This document shows positions 1 to 5,730 of a stretch of 5,730 nucleotides of DNA, piece by piece. Each line of letters starts with the position of its first letter. Position 1 is the stretch's first letter. The stretch lies in assembly GCA_011390695.1 (NCBI GenBank), contig JAABRW010000070.1, forward strand, positions 1 to 5,730, given 5' to 3'. The notes beneath the pieces are model-generated. The model saw only the letters and a program-made list of their open reading frames with translations. It was not told the origin of the DNA and did not search any database. The position numbers and the translations under genes are program-made. This stretch comes from Desulfotignum sp. (GTDB lineage: Bacteria; Desulfobacterota; Desulfobacteria; Desulfobacterales; Desulfobacteraceae).

Positions 1-1556
1 ACCCCGATACCGATCATGTTTCTGGCCCCTGCCACCATGCCGGCGATCAGGTTGTCCCACCCCATTTTAAAGGCAAATTCCGGGGCACTGTTTTTGCGGA
101 CAATCCCTTTCAAGGGCCGCTGGGTGAGTACAATAAAAATAAGCACCACCGTGGCATAATAGGCAGACAAGGATGGAGACAACCGTTCCACGGTGAGGCA
201 CCACATGAGCACCACGATGGGCAAAAGAAAATAATACCCGGCCTGGGCCGTCTCTCTCAGTTTGGGCAGCTTGCTTATTTCATGGGTGTATTCCAGCTCA
301 GGCACCTTGCAGGCCAGCCAGATCAGCACCAGATAGACTGCCACGATCAGCGGCACCACCACATACATGGCGGCATCACCGGCAACCGTCTTTATCCAGC
401 CAAGACCGTAATAAGTGGCCCCGCCAATCACAATCAGGGTTAAAATGGTGAAAACAAATGAAACCAGTTTCTGGACCGCCGTCTTGGTCACCGGTTTTTC
501 CATGCCTTTGAGGCCCATTTTACAGGACTCCAGATGTACGATATACACCAGGGCGATATAGGAGATAATGGCCGGCAAAAATGCATGTTTGATCACCTCC
601 ACATAGGAGATACCCACATATTCCACCATGAGAAAGGCAGCCGCCCCCATGACCGGCGGGGTGAGCTGGCCGTTGGTGGATGCGGCCACTTCCACAGCCC
701 CGGCTTTTTCCGCGGGAAATCCCACTTTTTTCATCAACGGAATGGTAAAAGTCCCGGTGGTGACCACATTGGCAATGGAAGACCCTGATACCAGCCCGGT
801 CATACCCGAAGATACCACAGCAGCCTTGGCAGGCCCCCCGCGCATATGGCCCAGACCGGCATAGGCGGTGCGGATAAAATAGTTGCCTGCACCGGCTGAT
901 TCCAACAGGGATCCGAACAGCACAAACATGAACACCATGCCCGTGGACACCCCCAGGGCCACCCCGAACACCCCTTCGGTGGACAGCCAGTAATGGGACA
1001 TGCCCTTGGACAGGCTGGCACCTTTATGGGCAATGACATCCGGCATATGGGGCCCGAAAAAGGTATAGACAAGAAACACCATGGCCACTATCATCAAAGG
1101 CGGTCCCAGGGCCCGGCGGGTGGCTTCCAGCAAAAGTATCAGGCCGATCACACCCACCACAAGATCCAGGGTGGTGGGGATTCCCGGCCGGGAAGACATC
1201 TGCTCATAAAAAATAAACAGGTATGCTGCACAAAACGCTGCCACAAGAGCCACAAACCAGTCCTGGATCGGGACATGATCTCTGGGAGATGATTTAAATG
1301 TGGGATAGGCGGTATAGGACAGGAACATGGCAAAGGCCAGATGAATGGACCGGGCTTCGGTATCGTTGAGCACAAAAATATTGAATATAAACGGCAGAGG
1401 AGATGCATACCAGAGTTGAAACAGTGTCCAGATCAATGGTATATAAAATAAAATATTTTTGGAAACTGCTCCCACCGGACTTCTGGCGCCGGTTTCCACC
1501 TCGGCCAGCATGTCCTGCACATCATCCGGGACAGCTTGTTTTTTTGCAGCGGTCAT
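1..1556 (-). CDS. TRAP transporter fused permease (DctQ-DctM type, TAXI class), C-terminus beyond left edge
   Basis: Inner-membrane permease of a tripartite ATP-independent periplasmic transporter, expected to import an organic acid delivered by the binding protein encoded just upstream, driven by an ion gradient. The ATG at 1556-1554 follows a good ribosome binding site, and the frame has no stop down to base 3, giving 518 visible residues; fused permeases usually run to roughly 620-700, so the end is missing. The protein starts with a polar stretch (1-32), then is almost wholly hydrophobic, with likely membrane segments near 33-56, 101-118, 130-146, 150-167, 195-218, 320-343, 363-384, 393-415, 438-456 and 463-478. 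The DctM core shows the loop SGSSIANVVTTGTF (257-270) and ASTNGQLTPPVMGAAAF (292-308), both TRAP large-subunit signatures, and the visible end GARNMIGIG is typical of fused permeases. The small-subunit part is inferred from length and topology, not from a motif. Family assignment is firm; the substrate is unknown. Confidence 0.93.
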   Translation of the reverse strand, partial: MTAAKKQAVPDDVQDMLAEVETGARSPVGAVSKNILFYIPLIWTLFQLWYASPLPFIFNIFVLNDTEARSIHLAFAMFLSYTAYPTFKSSPRDHVPIQDWFVALVAAFCAAYLFIFYEQMSSRPGIPTTLDLVVGVIGLILLLEATRRALGPPLMIVAMVFLVYTFFGPHMPDVIAHKGASLSKGMSHYWLSTEGVFGVALGVSTGMVFMFVLFGSLLESAGAGNYFIRTAYAGLGHMRGGPAKAAVVSSGMTGLVSGSSIANVVTTGTFTIPLMKKVGFPAEKAGAVEVAASTNGQLTPPVMGAAAFLMVEYVGISYVEVIKHAFLPAIISYIALVYIVHLESCKMGLKGMEKPVTKTAVQKLVSFVFTILTLIVIGGATYYGLGWIKTVAGDAAMYVVVPLIVAVYLVLIWLACKVPELEYTHEISKLPKLRETAQAGYYFLLPIVVLMWCLTVERLSPSLSAYYATVVLIFIVLTQRPLKGIVRKNSAPEFAFKMGWDNLIAGMVAGARNMIGIG

Positions 1557-1566
1557 GGTGACAAAG

Positions 1567-1573
1567 CCTCCTT
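1567..1573 (-). promoter_or_regulatory. Ribosome binding site of the TRAP permease gene
   Basis: On the minus strand this reads AAGGAGG, a near-perfect Shine-Dalgarno sequence, ending 10 bases before the ATG at 1556. It fixes the permease start. It lies downstream of the hairpin and T-tract at 1591-1642, so any transcript that passes the terminator carries it intact. Confidence 0.8.
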
Positions 1574-1590
1574 GGAAAAAAGGATTGTGC

Positions 1591-1642
1591 AACAAAAAAA
1601 AACAAAACAAACGTGCGCAGCTGTCACACGCTCCGCACGTTT
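1591..1642 (-). terminator. Intrinsic terminator or attenuator between the binding-protein and permease genes
   Basis: The minus strand carries AAACGTGCG (1642-1634) and its perfect inverse CGCACGTTT (1617-1609), a 9-bp stem. Inside it, after a G-G mismatch, AGC/GCT can add three more pairs around an 8-base loop. The stem is followed at once by GTTTTG and then nine T in a row (1602-1594). This is the classic layout of a Rho-independent terminator. It starts 25 bases after the binding-protein stop codon and ends some 35 bases before the permease start. Since binding protein and permease normally work as one transporter, I read it as a partial terminator or 3'-end stabiliser that lets a minority of transcripts continue, giving excess binding protein. 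A full stop with a separate permease promoter is the alternative, but there is little room for one. Confidence 0.82.
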
Positions 1643-1667
1643 ATTTTGCTGGGTCTGACAAAGAAAC

Positions 1668-2648
1668 CTACATCAGGCCGGCTTCTTTATAGTATTTTAC
1701 AGCACCGTCATGCAGCGGTGCGGACAGGCCGTCTTTGATCATCTCTTCTTTTTTGAGCACCTCAAAGGCAGGGTGGAGTTTTTTGAACTGGTCAAAATTG
1801 CCAAAAACCGCCTTGACCACATGATAGATCACGTCTTCAGACACATCTGTGGAGGAAACAAAGGTGGCGCCCACACCGAAAGTTTTGGTGTCGGTGTCCG
1901 TGCCCCGGTACATGCCGCCGGGAATGGTGGCAATCCGGTAATAGTCATTTTCCTTCACCAGTTTGTCAATGACAGGACCTTCCACAGGCACTATAATGGA
2001 GTCACAGGAGGTGGTGGCTTCCTGGATGGAGCCGGAAGGGTGGCCCACGGTGTAGATGATGGCATCGATTTTGTTGTCACACAGGGCTGCAGACTGTTCC
2101 GCCGGTTTCAGCTCGGATGCCAGCTTGAAATCATCCATGGTCCAGCCCATGGCTTCCATGACCACTTCCATGGTGCCCCGCTGTCCGGAACCGGGATTAC
2201 CAACGTTAACCCGTTTGCCTTTCAGGTCCTGAAAAGTTTTAATGCCGGAATCTCTTCTGGCAACTACGGTGAAGGGTTCAGGATGCACGGAAAAAACCGC
2301 CCGCAGGTCTTTGTTGGGGCCGATTTCCTCAAAAGGGGTGCCTTTGGTGCCGTGATAGGCATGGTACTGCCAGTCTGACTGGGCAACACCCATGTCCAGT
2401 TCGCCGGCCCGGATGGTGTTCAGGTTATACACGGAACCGCCGGTGCTTTCCACAGAGCAGCGGATGCCATGGGTTTTTCTGTCCTTGTTCACCAGCCGGG
2501 CAATGGCCCCGCCGGTGGGATAGTAGACCCCTGTGACCCCGCCGGTCCCGATGGTGACAAAGGTCTGATCAGCCTGTACAGGGGCGGACCCAAAGAAAAG
2601 AACCATACCGAAAAACGCTGTAATTGCCAATACCAGTAATTTTTTCAT
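1668..2648 (-). CDS. TAXI family TRAP transporter solute-binding protein
   Basis: Periplasmic receptor that binds the substrate and hands it to the fused permease encoded downstream. It has 326 residues, the usual family size. Residues 1-26 form a Sec signal peptide: MKK, a hydrophobic core ([16 protein letters not shown]), and a likely signal peptidase I site after APVQA; there is no lipobox cysteine, so the mature protein should be soluble. The family pattern is clear: [20 protein letters not shown] (31-50) at the first strand and binding loop, STGGSVYNL (68-76), [11 protein letters not shown] (82-92), [11 protein letters not shown] (147-157), [15 protein letters not shown] (194-208) and [14 protein letters not shown] (311-324) near the C-terminus. 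The ATG start is supported by GGAGG five bases upstream and by the signal peptide. A strong terminator follows the stop. TAXI proteins bind varied small acids and the sequence does not reveal which; pairing with CoA-activating and crotonase genes suggests a monocarboxylic or similar organic acid (inference). Confidence 0.95.
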   Translation of the reverse strand: MKKLLVLAITAFFGMVLFFGSAPVQADQTFVTIGTGGVTGVYYPTGGAIARLVNKDRKTHGIRCSVESTGGSVYNLNTIRAGELDMGVAQSDWQYHAYHGTKGTPFEEIGPNKDLRAVFSVHPEPFTVVARRDSGIKTFQDLKGKRVNVGNPGSGQRGTMEVVMEAMGWTMDDFKLASELKPAEQSAALCDNKIDAIIYTVGHPSGSIQEATTSCDSIIVPVEGPVIDKLVKENDYYRIATIPGGMYRGTDTDTKTFGVGATFVSSTDVSEDVIYHVVKAVFGNFDQFKKLHPAFEVLKKEEMIKDGLSAPLHDGAVKYYKEAGLM

Positions 2649-2653
2649 CTAAA

Positions 2654-2659
2654 CCTCCA
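2654..2659 (-). promoter_or_regulatory. Ribosome binding site of the TAXI binding-protein gene
   Basis: Minus strand TGGAGG, five bases before the ATG at 2648-2646. It confirms the start that yields the signal peptide. It lies about 24 bases downstream of the 2683-2705 hairpin and just after the stop codon of the small leader ORF, so it is not inside the stem as drawn. Confidence 0.75.
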
Positions 2660-2666
2660 TATAAAT

Positions 2667-2714
2667 TTACATTATCAACAAAGATGCAGGCACAAATCCT
2701 GCATCATAAATCAT
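2667..2714 (-). CDS. Possible 15-codon leader ORF upstream of the binding-protein gene
   Basis: On the minus strand an ATG at 2714-2712 opens a short frame reading MIYDAGFVPASLLIM and ending with TAA at 2669-2667, about 18 bases before the binding-protein ATG. A perfect Shine-Dalgarno AAAGGAGG lies at 2735-2728, but 13 bases upstream of the ATG, longer than the usual 5-9. The 2683-2705 hairpin lies wholly inside this ORF, so a ribosome translating it would melt the stem. The peptide shows no run of one amino acid, so it does not look like a classical amino-acid attenuator. It may be a translated leader, a chance frame behind a relic ribosome binding site, or simply an upstream ribosome loading site. 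Confidence is low. Confidence 0.25.
   Translation of the reverse strand: MIYDAGFVPASLLIM
2683..2705 (-). promoter_or_regulatory. Perfect 8-bp hairpin in the binding-protein gene leader
   Basis: GATGCAGG (2705-2698 on the minus strand) and CCTGCATC (2690-2683) are exact inverse repeats around a 7-base loop. The stem lies about 35 bases upstream of the binding-protein ATG. On the minus strand it is followed by TTTGTTGATAATG, only a weak T-tract, so it is a poor terminator. Possible roles are a 5' mRNA stabiliser, an operator for a dimeric regulator, or a weak terminator or attenuator for transcripts coming from the synthetase operon. The repeat itself is certain; its role is not. Confidence 0.5.
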
Positions 2715-2821
2715 TTGTTCGAAGTTTCCTCCTTTCCGCTCTTTATTTGAAATTCCATACACAAAAAACTGCCGACTGTCTGAAAAAGGTGTTTCTTTTC
2801 GAACGTTACACACCCTTCAGG

Positions 2822-2850
2822 AATTTATCGCCTTACCGGATTTTTGTAAA
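2822..2850 (-). promoter_or_regulatory. Weak sigma70-like promoter candidate for the transporter genes
   Basis: Minus strand TTTACA (2850-2845) matches five of six bases of the -35 consensus. After a 17-base spacer comes TAAATT (2827-2822), four of six for the -10. It starts right after the synthetase stop codon and would give a leader of about 165 bases that includes the small ORF and the hairpin. In AT-rich DNA such matches arise by chance, so this is only a candidate. Confidence 0.2.
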
Positions 2851-2851
2851 C

Positions 2852-4984
2852 CTATTTTTTCAAGATAATTCTCGCATCCACCACATCCAGGCCCTGTTCA
2901 TACAAAAGGACCGGGTTTAAATCCATTTCCTGGATCTCGGGATAGGATTCCACCAGTTCCGAGCATATGCCCAAAAGCTTGCGCAGCGCTTTTTTGTCAT
3001 ACGCCTTCTGTCCCCGGACCCCGCTCAAAATAACCGAAGACCTTGTATCCTCTATCATTTTTTTGCATGATGCAGGAGATACCGGCAATACCCAGAAGGT
3101 CACATCCTTCATGATCTCCACCATGATGCCCCCGAGACCGTACATGATCACCGGCCCGAACTGCTCATCTATTTTGGTGCCGATGATGATCTCCAGACCT
3201 TTGGCTGCCATGGGTGCCACCAGCACACCCCTGATATCGGCACCGGCATCATAGATGCGGGCATTTTCCATGATAATGTCAAATGCCGCCTTTACCTGGG
3301 ACGCATCTTTGATATTGAGCATCACCCCGTTGGCATCACTTTTGTGCAGGATGTCCGGGGATACGATTTTCATGACCACATGGCCGTCAATTTTTTCAGC
3401 GATGGCCACAGCCTCTTCTGCGGTTTCGGCCAAACCGCCCACAGATGTGGGGGCCCCGTGCAGTTTGATCAGCTGCTTGGCCTCATGTTCCAGCAGTACA
3501 TGGCGGCCTTCGGCCAGGGCTGCCTGGATGACGGCATTGCCTTCAGGCCTGGCTTTTTCCCGCCAGTTGAGCACAAAATTGGTCTTGGCATGGTAGGTCT
3601 TCAGGTAATTGCCGTAGGTGCACAGGCAGGCCATGCTTTTGCAGGCAATGTCCAGAGAATCATGTACCGGAATATCATAATGCCGCAGCAGGTCCAGGGC
3701 ATGGGAATCATAGGCGCTGTACAGAGAATGCACAAAAATGGGTTTGCTGCGCTTTTTGCCCATGGCCCCCAGTCTGTGGGCAGCCTGTTCTTCTCCGATG
3801 GCCAGACTTTTTTCAAACCGGATCCCGTATCCGCCGAACAGTCCCACAATGAGAAGACCGCCCACTGCCGGATCCTTGAGCAAAATCTTGGCGCAGTCGG
3901 CAAATATGCTGGGATCCGCGTCCGTGCCCCCGGCCACATCCACAGGATTGATCACAGAGGCGGCTTCGGGCAGCAGTTTTTTTAAATTTTCCTTTGTTTT
4001 TTCAGACAGGTCCGCCAGCCCGATCCCATAGTCAGACAGCAGATCCGCTGCAATGGTGGCATGCCCGCCGCCGTCTGCCAGCACCGCAATGGCATTGTTT
4101 TTCACCGGGGGCTGGCTGGACAGGGTTTCCGCCACCGGAAACAGTTCATCGGAATTTTCGATCACAATGATCCCTGCGCGTTCATAGGCAGCCTTGGCCA
4201 CCTGTCCCATGCCGGCCAGGGACCCTGTGTGTGATCCGGCAGACTTGCGGCCCTTGGCTGACCGGCCGCTTTTGAGCAGGATGATGGGCTTTTCAATACT
4301 GGTCTGGTAGGCTTCCTGTAAAAACTCCCTGCCCTGGCTCATACCTTCCACATACATGAGAATGGCTTTGGTGGCCGGATCATTTCTGAAAAAAGACAGG
4401 TACTCATGAAATTTAATATCCGACTCATTGCCCACCCCCACATAGTAGGTGAAGCCGCCGTGCTTGCGGATGGTGGCTTCGGTGATCAGGGTCAGGGCCA
4501 TGTTGCCGCTCTGGCACAGCAAAGCGATACTGCCGGCAGGCACATCCTGGATCCCCACCAGGTTCATATGGCTTTTCAAATTGATCATGCCCGAGGTGTT
4601 GGGGCCGATGAGCCGGACCTGATTTGCTTTGGCTGCAGCCACCATTTCCTGTTCCAGGATGCGGCCTTTTTCCCCGAGTTCCCGGAAACCGCCGGCAATG
4701 ATCACTGCGCCTGCCACACCCTTGGCGCCGCAGTTTTCCAGTATTTTGGGAATGGTCCGGGCCGGGGTGGTGATCAGGGCCAGGTCCACTTTGTCCGGGA
4801 TGTCTGTGATATCTTTAAAGCACTTCAGACCCAAAATGGTGTCTTCTTTGGGGTTCACCGGGTAGATCTCCCCTTCAAACCCGTCTGCCAGAAGGGTTTT
4901 AATGGCCTGATACCCTCTTTTGGTCTTGTTCCGGGACGCACCGATAATGGCAACGGATTTTGCATTCAATACATGTTCCAGCAT
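2852..4984 (-). CDS. ADP-forming (NDP-forming) acyl-CoA synthetase, fused alpha-beta chain
   Basis: Cytoplasmic enzyme that reversibly couples acid + CoA + ATP to acyl-CoA + ADP + phosphate through a phosphohistidine. The 710-residue length is usual for single-chain members. Domains in order: CoA-binding Rossmann domain (about 1-135; SVAIIGASRNKTKRGYQ at 10-26, LIGPNTSG at 125-132); succinyl-CoA-synthetase-like domains (about 150-470; ALLCQSGNMA at 154-163, then SAGSHTGSLAG at 248-258 carrying the expected phosphorylated His252); and an ATP-grasp domain (about 490-710; VVMKIVSPDILHKSDANGV at 536-554, FGPVIMYGLGGIMVEIMKDV at 609-628, EMDLNPV at 686-692). His547 in the ATP-grasp HK motif is probably the second phosphate-relay histidine, by recalled homology. 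The gene follows the crotonase by 11 bp. Substrate (acetate, propionate, branched or aromatic acid) cannot be told from sequence. With an importer alongside, activation of an imported acid is likely; ATP synthesis in reverse is equally possible chemically. Confidence 0.95.
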   Translation of the reverse strand: MLEHVLNAKSVAIIGASRNKTKRGYQAIKTLLADGFEGEIYPVNPKEDTILGLKCFKDITDIPDKVDLALITTPARTIPKILENCGAKGVAGAVIIAGGFRELGEKGRILEQEMVAAAKANQVRLIGPNTSGMINLKSHMNLVGIQDVPAGSIALLCQSGNMALTLITEATIRKHGGFTYYVGVGNESDIKFHEYLSFFRNDPATKAILMYVEGMSQGREFLQEAYQTSIEKPIILLKSGRSAKGRKSAGSHTGSLAGMGQVAKAAYERAGIIVIENSDELFPVAETLSSQPPVKNNAIAVLADGGGHATIAADLLSDYGIGLADLSEKTKENLKKLLPEAASVINPVDVAGGTDADPSIFADCAKILLKDPAVGGLLIVGLFGGYGIRFEKSLAIGEEQAAHRLGAMGKKRSKPIFVHSLYSAYDSHALDLLRHYDIPVHDSLDIACKSMACLCTYGNYLKTYHAKTNFVLNWREKARPEGNAVIQAALAEGRHVLLEHEAKQLIKLHGAPTSVGGLAETAEEAVAIAEKIDGHVVMKIVSPDILHKSDANGVMLNIKDASQVKAAFDIIMENARIYDAGADIRGVLVAPMAAKGLEIIIGTKIDEQFGPVIMYGLGGIMVEIMKDVTFWVLPVSPASCKKMIEDTRSSVILSGVRGQKAYDKKALRKLLGICSELVESYPEIQEMDLNPVLLYEQGLDVVDARIILKK

Positions 4985-4988
4985 GAAT

Positions 4989-4997
4989 CTTTCCTTT
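4989..4997 (-). promoter_or_regulatory. Ribosome binding site of the synthetase gene, overlapping the crotonase stop
   Basis: Minus strand AAAGGAAAG lies just before the ATG at 4984, with the AGGA core seven bases upstream of it. The crotonase TAA (4998-4996) overlaps this site, so terminating ribosomes sit where the next ones must bind. This supports co-transcription and translational coupling and decides the synthetase start. Confidence 0.7.
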
Positions 4998-5730
4998 ATT
5001 TGTTTTTGCGTCCGGCAAATTCATCCAGAGATGTCTGCCGCTCTTTGGTGGATACACAGGCCAGACAGGCTTCAATCTCATAATCCATAAGCGCCTCCAA
5101 GCTGGTTTCTCCGGCTGCCATGCCCAGTCCTTTTTTAATGAGCTTTAAAGAAAAAGCGGAATTGGCGCTGATTTTGTCCGCCATGGCAAAGGCTTCATCC
5201 ATGAGCTGCTCCAGGGGTACGGATTTGTTCACCAGGCCGATGCGGCAGGCTTCTTCCCCCGTGATATTTTCAGCGGTAAACAGCAGTTCCTTTGCCTTGC
5301 CCGGCCCCACCAGGTCCTGGATAAGCCGGAAAGCCCCGCCGGTGACCGAAGAGGTGACCTTTGCCTCGGGAGATCCGATCAGGGCACTGGCCGCGGCAAT
5401 GCGGATATCACAGGCCAGGGCCAGCTCATATCCGGATCCCAGGGCATACCCGTTGACAGCGGCAATGGTGGGTTTTTCAAACCGCAGGATCTTTCTGGTC
5501 GCTTCCTGCAAAGATTCCAGGTACTGGCGGTAGGCCTCGATGGTACGGCCCTTGGAATCCTTGAGATCCGCTCCGGTGGAAAATGCCCGGCCTTCACCGG
5601 TAATAATCAACACCTTGATCTGGTCATCCTGGCCTAAATTTTCCAGGGCATCCATCATTTCGGTCCACAGCTGCCGGTTCATGGCATTGAGCACCTTTGG
5701 TCTGTTCAGCTTGATCAGGCCCACCTGGTT
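4996..5730 (-). CDS. Enoyl-CoA hydratase/isomerase (crotonase) family protein, start beyond right edge
   Basis: Cytoplasmic crotonase-fold enzyme that most likely hydrates a 2,3-enoyl-CoA to a 3-hydroxyacyl-CoA. The frame is open through the right edge (the last visible codons read N-Q before V-G-L-I-K-L-N-R-P). Family members carry about 10-15 residues before this motif, so the GTG at 5724 is almost certainly internal and the true start is off-window. Counting from that GTG codon: first oxyanion-hole loop AFSTGADL (47-54); KPTIAAVNGYALGSGYELALACD (84-106) with Glu100 aligning with rat mitochondrial hydratase Glu144; SPEAKVTSSVTGGAFRL (118-134) with Glu120 aligning with Glu164. Both catalytic glutamates are present, favouring true hydratase activity over isomerase or hydrolase. 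Ser97 replaces the usual glycine of the second oxyanion position, where the backbone amide is what matters. The C-terminal trimerisation part is present (about 180-242). It is the first visible gene of the synthetase operon. Confidence 0.92.
   Translation of the reverse strand, partial: NQVGLIKLNRPKVLNAMNRQLWTEMMDALENLGQDDQIKVLIITGEGRAFSTGADLKDSKGRTIEAYRQYLESLQEATRKILRFEKPTIAAVNGYALGSGYELALACDIRIAAASALIGSPEAKVTSSVTGGAFRLIQDLVGPGKAKELLFTAENITGEEACRIGLVNKSVPLEQLMDEAFAMADKISANSAFSLKLIKKGLGMAAGETSLEALMDYEIEACLACVSTKERQTSLDEFAGRKNK

Larger units (their letters stand above)
2649..2851. other. 203-bp gene-free leader region between the synthetase and binding-protein genes
   Basis: No protein gene of ordinary size is supported here on either strand. 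The stretch is visibly more AT-rich than the flanking genes, as expected of a promoter and 5' leader. It contains a perfect hairpin (2683-2705), a possible 15-codon ORF (2667-2714) with its own Shine-Dalgarno sequence (2728-2735), and a weak promoter candidate (2822-2850). I found no strong intrinsic terminator right after the synthetase stop codon, so transcripts from the upstream operon may run into the transporter genes. I also found no sigma54-type GG-N10-GC element that convinced me. Confidence 0.6.

Noticed and set aside
1710..2378. 222-codon open frame on the plus strand
   Set aside because: It is fully antisense to the well-supported TAXI gene, has a low-complexity His/Gly/Phe-rich translation, no domain I recognise and no ribosome binding site I could credit; it is a by-product of the codon bias of the real gene.
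2718..2803. Two TTCGAA palindromes (2718-2723 and 2798-2803) 80 bases apart as a pair of regulator sites
   Set aside because: Six-base palindromes recur by chance and the flanking bases do not match beyond the core.
2735..2810. Intrinsic terminator near the T6 run at about 2762-2767 (minus strand)
   Set aside because: The preceding bases (CAGACAGTCGGCAG) do not form a stem of useful length, so the T run alone is not a terminator.
2624..2920. 98-codon plus-strand frame covering the gap between the synthetase and binding-protein genes
   Set aside because: It starts with TTG inside the antisense of the signal-peptide region, lacks a Shine-Dalgarno sequence and runs into the synthetase 3' end; AT-rich composition explains the length.
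3344..3985. 213-codon open frame on the plus strand
   Set aside because: Antisense to the synthetase gene; Gly/Gln/His-rich translation typical of an opposite-strand shadow frame.
4406..5083. 225-codon open frame on the plus strand crossing the synthetase-crotonase junction
   Set aside because: Antisense to two clearly real genes and unlike any family I know; treated as a shadow frame.
5722..5724. GTG as the start codon of the crotonase
   Set aside because: The frame stays open to the window edge, and the residues N-Q-V-G-L-I-K-L-N-R-P fit the interior of the first crotonase strand, so the true start should lie upstream, outside the window.

Overview
All genes in this window lie on the minus strand. 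In transcription order (right to left) they are: an enoyl-CoA hydratase/isomerase (its start lies off the right edge), an ADP-forming acyl-CoA synthetase, a TAXI-type periplasmic solute-binding protein, and a fused TRAP transporter permease (its C-terminus lies off the left edge). The window suggests an anaerobic, moderately GC-rich Gram-negative bacterium. A Desulfobacterota (deltaproteobacterial sulfate reducer) fits best, because single-chain ADP-forming acyl-CoA synthetases beside crotonases and TAXI TRAP transporters are common there. That assignment rests on gene content and protein style, not on a marker gene.

Layout: 4996-5730 is the crotonase and 2852-4984 the 710-residue synthetase. 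These two are separated by 11 bp, and the synthetase ribosome binding site overlaps the crotonase stop codon, so they form a tight operon. A 203-bp gene-free stretch (2649-2851) follows. It holds a perfect 8-bp inverted repeat just upstream of the binding-protein gene, a possible 15-codon leader ORF with its own strong Shine-Dalgarno sequence, and a weak sigma70-like promoter candidate. Then come the binding protein (1668-2648), a 111-bp gap with a convincing hairpin plus T-tract (intrinsic terminator or attenuator), and the fused permease (1-1556), whose frame I checked by eye and found open to the window edge.

How the genes fit together (inference): the TAXI protein captures a small organic acid in the periplasm and the fused permease imports it with an ion gradient. 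The synthetase makes the CoA thioester at the cost of one ATP to ADP, or runs in reverse to conserve ATP. The crotonase acts on a 2,3-unsaturated acyl-CoA intermediate. The substrate cannot be read from the sequence. The terminator between binding protein and permease would give much more binding protein than permease, as expected for a TRAP system.

I see no mobile element, CRISPR array, RNA gene or phage gene, and no clearly novel system. The most interesting parts are the non-coding controls: the leader ORF and hairpin before the binding-protein gene, and the terminator inside the transporter operon.
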